From Frankia nepalensis (lineage in GTDB: Bacteria; Actinomycetota; Actinomycetes; Frankiales; Frankiaceae): 46,109 bases of DNA. Numbering within the stretch: position 1 is the stretch's first letter; each line of letters begins with the position of its first letter. The DNA lies in NCBI RefSeq assembly GCF_016786325.1, contig NZ_JADWYU010000134.1, positions 1 through 46,109 of the forward strand. The letters run 5' to 3'. Shown here piece by piece: positions 43,481 through 46,109 of the stretch. The notes below the pieces were generated by a model. That model was given only the letters and a program-made list of their open reading frames with translations. It made no database searches and had not been told where the DNA came from. Both the position numbers and the translations under genes were made by a program.

Positions 43481-43500
43481 TGTTCCGGAGGTTCGGGAAT

Positions 43501-43538
43501 CGTCGGGTGGTCCGTATCCGGATATGGACCATCCGACG
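43501..43538. repeat. 38-bp near-perfect palindrome between fabF and accD
   Basis: Left arm begins CGTCGGGTGGTCC, right arm ends GGACCATCCGACG, centred on ATCCGGAT. Only two positions are G/T mismatches. The surrounding 43481-43839 holds no gene, only the accD ribosome-binding site at its end. Confidence 0.8.
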
Positions 43539-43839
43539 GGTCCCGTGGCGTTCATGGCGCCAACGACGGCGCCGATGGCCTGGCGGGTTTTTCGGTGATC
43601 CCGTGCCGCCCGCGTGCAGGCCGACGGGCCGGGGTACCCGCTGATCTCCGCGGGGCTCCAGGGATCCGCGTCAGCGGGTCGCCGGAGCGAGCGGAGGTTG
43701 GCGGGGGAGGCGTAAATCGCCCCTACGTAACCGCGAGATCGCCCCGCGTAACAAGGATGTGCACCGCGGTCGGCCGCGCGCAGCGGACCGGCTGCCCAGG
43801 AGCAGACTGTTCGCCGTCGCAGGCTAAGGAGATTACCCG

Positions 43840-45243
43840 GTGAGTCTGTCCACGATGGAACTCGTCGACCCCCGTACCCCCATTGCCCGACTGCACCGCT
43901 TCTTTGACGAAGACTCCGTCAACCTGTTCGCCGCGCCCGACACGTCGGGCGTCGTCGCGGGGCAGGGACTGGTCGACGGCAACGAGGTCGTCGCGTTCGC
44001 CACGGATGTCACGGTGCAGGGCGGCGCGATGGGACGCGATGGCTGTGCGCGCATCGTCCACGCCATCGAGTCCGCGGCCCGGATGGGTGTGCCGGTGGTG
44101 GGCATCTGGCACTCCGGCGGCGCCCGGCTGCAGGAGGGCGTCGCCTCGCTGGATGGCGTGGGCCGCGTCTTCGCCGCGATCGTGCGCGCGTCGGGCCGGA
44201 TCCCGCAGATCTCGCTGGTGCTCGGCGCGGCCGCCGGCGGCGCCGCGTACGGCCCGGCGCTGACCGACCTCGTGATCATGGGGCCGGACGCGAAGGTGTT
44301 CGTCACCGGCCCGGACGTGGTCCGCTCGGTGACCGGCGAGGACTGCACCGCCGACAGCCTCGGCGGGCCGGACACGCACTCCAAGAAGAGCGGCGTCGTC
44401 CACCTGACCTGCGAGTCCGACGACCAGGCGATCGAGACGACCCGCCACATCGCCGCGCTGCTCGCCGACCAGGGCGACATCGGCGAGGTGGAGCCGCGCG
44501 AGCTCGCCAGCTTCCTGCCCGAGTCGCCGCGGCGCGCGTATGACGTGCGGCCCCTGGTCGGCGGCATGGTGGACGACGGCTTCGTCGAACTCCACCCGAA
44601 GTGGGCCCGCAACATCGTCACCGCGCTCGGCCGGCTCGGCGGGCGCACCGTCGGCGTCGTGGCGAACAACCCGCTGCGTCGCGGCGGCTGCCTGGACTCG
44701 CTGTCGGCGGAGAAGGCGGCCCGTTTCGTCCGCCTGTGCGACTCGTTCGGCGTCCCGCTGATCGTCCTCGTCGACGTGCCCGGCTACCTGCCCGGCGTCG
44801 GCCAGGAGTGGGAGGGCGTGGTGCGCCGCGGCGCGAAGCTGCTCTACGCGTTCGCCGAGGCCACGGTGCCGCGGGTGACGGTGGTGACCCGCAAGGCGTA
44901 CGGCGGCGCGTACATCGCGATGAACGCCTCCTGCCTGGGCGCGACGGCCGTCTACGCCTGGCCGACGGCCGAGATCGCGGTCATGGGCCACGAGGCCGCG
45001 GTGAAGATCCTGCACCGGCGCACGATCGCCGCGGTGCCGGCGCAGCGTCAGCCGGAGGTCATCAAGAACCTGGCCGAGGAGCACGCGGTCACCGTCGGCG
45101 GTGTCGACAAGGCCGTGGAGCTCGGCGTCGTGGACGCGGTGGTCGAGCCGATCGACACCCGCGGCGCGGTCGCCGCCGCCATCGCGGACGCGCTGGCCGC
45201 GGGCCGCCCCGACAAGAACGTCCACGGCAACATCCCGCTGTAG
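43840..45243 (+). CDS. accD: Acyl-CoA carboxylase beta subunit (carboxyltransferase), AccD6-like
   Basis: 467 residues. It transfers the carboxyl group from biotin to acyl-CoA, giving malonyl- or methylmalonyl-CoA. HSGGARLQEG, GAAAGGAAYGPALTDL, PGYLPGVGQEW, RKAYGGAYIAMN and WPTAEIAVMG are all present. Length is close to M. tuberculosis AccD6 (~473), which ends the fabD-acpM-kasA-kasB-accD6 operon; this gene likewise follows fabF. It therefore likely supplies malonyl-CoA to this pathway (inference). AAGGAGATT eight bases before GTG fixes the start. The 390-base gap and two hairpins before it suggest its own promoter. Confidence 0.93.
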   Translation: MSLSTMELVDPRTPIARLHRFFDEDSVNLFAAPDTSGVVAGQGLVDGNEVVAFATDVTVQGGAMGRDGCARIVHAIESAARMGVPVVGIWHSGGARLQEGVASLDGVGRVFAAIVRASGRIPQISLVLGAAAGGAAYGPALTDLVIMGPDAKVFVTGPDVVRSVTGEDCTADSLGGPDTHSKKSGVVHLTCESDDQAIETTRHIAALLADQGDIGEVEPRELASFLPESPRRAYDVRPLVGGMVDDGFVELHPKWARNIVTALGRLGGRTVGVVANNPLRRGGCLDSLSAEKAARFVRLCDSFGVPLIVLVDVPGYLPGVGQEWEGVVRRGAKLLYAFAEATVPRVTVVTRKAYGGAYIAMNASCLGATAVYAWPTAEIAVMGHEAAVKILHRRTIAAVPAQRQPEVIKNLAEEHAVTVGGVDKAVELGVVDAVVEPIDTRGAVAAAIADALAAGRPDKNVHGNIPL

Positions 45244-45279
45244 TCAGCCAGCGGCCCCGGCGCCGCCCAGGCATGCGGA

Positions 45280-45313
45280 CGCCCGGCCCCGTCACACCCG
45301 ACGGGCCCGGGCG
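45280..45313 (+). terminator. Terminator after accD
   Basis: A 14-bp stem (CGCCCGGCCCCGTC / GACGGGCCCGGGCG, one mismatch) with loop ACACCC, followed by TTTCCC. Confidence 0.75.
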
Positions 45314-45478
45314 TTTCCCATGGCGGCCCAGTCCACGATGCGGCCCGCCCATGGTGGACCGAGTCCGGCGCGCGGGCGGGTATCCGGGCGCCTTGCGGCG
45401 GCAGGTCTGGCAGGCTCAGCGGGGCCTCGGGGTGATGGTGGCGGCTGGCTCCGCGGCCTGTCGCCAGGAGGGACGACG

Positions 45479-45988
45479 ATGACCAGCGCGCAGGTGCTCG
45501 TGGACGCGTTCGGGCGGATCAGGGAGGTCGTGCACGAGGCGGTGGCGGGGCTGTCCGCCGAGCGGCTCAACCACCGCCTCGACGGGCGGGCGAACTCGGT
45601 GGCCTGGCTGGTCTGGCATCTGACCCGGGTGCAGGACGACCACGTCGCCGAGGTCGCGGGCCGGGAGCAGGTGTGGACGTCGGCGGGCTGGTACGACCGG
45701 TTCGCCCTGCCGCTGCCGCCGGAGTCCCACGGCTACGGGCACACGTCGGCCGAGGTCGACAGCGTGCGCGTCGCCGGCCCGGCCCTGCTCACCGGCTACT
45801 ACGACGCCGTGCACGACGAGACGCTGCGGTTCGTCGCGGGCCTGTCCGACGCCGACCTGGACCGGGTCGTGGACGAGAGCTGGGAGCCGCCGGTGACGCT
45901 GGGCGTCCGGCTGGTCAGCGTGATCGCCGACGACCTCCAGCACGCCGGCCAGGCCGCCCTGCTGCGCGGTCTCCTGCTGGGCGGCTGA
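45479..45988 (+). CDS. DinB-like/DUF664 family protein
   Basis: 169 residues, four-helix DinB fold. His47 (VWHLTRVQDDH), His54 and a late His in DDLQHAGQAALLRG are likely metal ligands. Many actinobacterial members are mycothiol-dependent transferases; function here is not determined. AGGAGGG six bases before the ATG fixes the start, although the frame is open upstream. It is the last gene in the window and seems to be transcribed alone. Confidence 0.85.
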   Translation: MTSAQVLVDAFGRIREVVHEAVAGLSAERLNHRLDGRANSVAWLVWHLTRVQDDHVAEVAGREQVWTSAGWYDRFALPLPPESHGYGHTSAEVDSVRVAGPALLTGYYDAVHDETLRFVAGLSDADLDRVVDESWEPPVTLGVRLVSVIADDLQHAGQAALLRGLLLGG

Positions 45989-46039
45989 TGCGGGCCGGCT
46001 GACGCGGACCGGGGCGCGGGAGGCACGGGACGGCGTCGC

Positions 46040-46109
46040 GCCGCTGCCCACCCCGCCCCCGGGCCGGGGGGGGGGGGGCCGGCGGCGCCCCCCCCCCGCG
46101 GCGGCGCCC
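46040..46109. other. Low-quality homopolymer end
   Basis: Runs of G and C of ten or more occur with little else. It looks like a draft contig end rather than real sequence. Confidence 0.6.

Noticed and set aside
1-46109. tRNA genes, CRISPR array, insertion sequences or prophage
   Set aside because: I found no T-loop-like GGTTCGA block outside genes, no regularly spaced repeat-spacer array and no transposase, integrase or structural phage gene.

Overview
The window comes from a very GC-rich actinobacterium. Gene content and order point to the Frankiales, most likely Frankia or a close relative. The evidence is an Lsr2 nucleoid protein, a SepH cell-division protein, a PAS/GAF/SpoIIE/anti-sigma fusion, LCP and BrkB-type envelope proteins, and a fasR-fabD-fabH-acpP-fabF-accD lipid locus. 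I see no tRNA, rRNA, CRISPR array, transposase or phage gene. The genus is an inference; the class is well supported. The last ~60 bases are long G and C homopolymers that look like a draft contig end.

Left part (1-15195). It opens with acetoacetyl-CoA synthetase (minus strand), facing the AcuC-type deacetylase and then a GNAT/acyl-CoA-synthetase-like protein acetyltransferase. Together these read as a self-contained reversible lysine-acylation switch for a CoA ligase. Next come a 1541-residue signalling protein (disordered N-terminus, two PAS, two GAF, SpoIIE-type phosphatase, anti-sigma kinase), a stand-alone ABC ATPase, a PIN/NYN-like protein, a gene-free kilobase carrying a degenerate direct repeat, and lsr2.

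Middle (15196-30621). Genes here are an aminopeptidase P, a LytR-CpsA-Psr protein, a BrkB/YihY membrane protein, a 65-residue DUF7455 zinc-ribbon-like protein, a greatly enlarged SepH, a 46-residue ORF with an excellent ribosome-binding site, polyphosphate glucokinase, a molybdenum-cofactor cluster (moaA-mobA-DUF6457), and a two-helix membrane protein with a long disordered tail.

Right part (30622-46109). A lipoprotein precedes an unusual FtsH-like AAA/M41 protease. An MFS exporter with an inverted-repeat operator follows, then a truncated DUF222 (13E12-type) gene behind a LexA-box sequence, a lipoprotein lytic transglycosylase, and the fatty-acid locus. FasR is the probable activator. FabD, FabH, AcpP, FabF and an AccD6-like carboxyltransferase supply malonyl-ACP and carry out elongation. 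A DinB-like protein closes the window.

Genome-scale signals stand out besides the genes. Five genes have a TANNNT box exactly seven bases before the start codon, as expected for leaderless mRNAs. A two-hairpin interspersed repeat sits in two convergent intergenic gaps. Several short tandem arrays and long palindromes sit between genes. The strongest candidates for follow-up are the acylation switch, the repeat family, the FtsH-like protease with its lipoprotein, and the LexA-box/DUF222 remnant.
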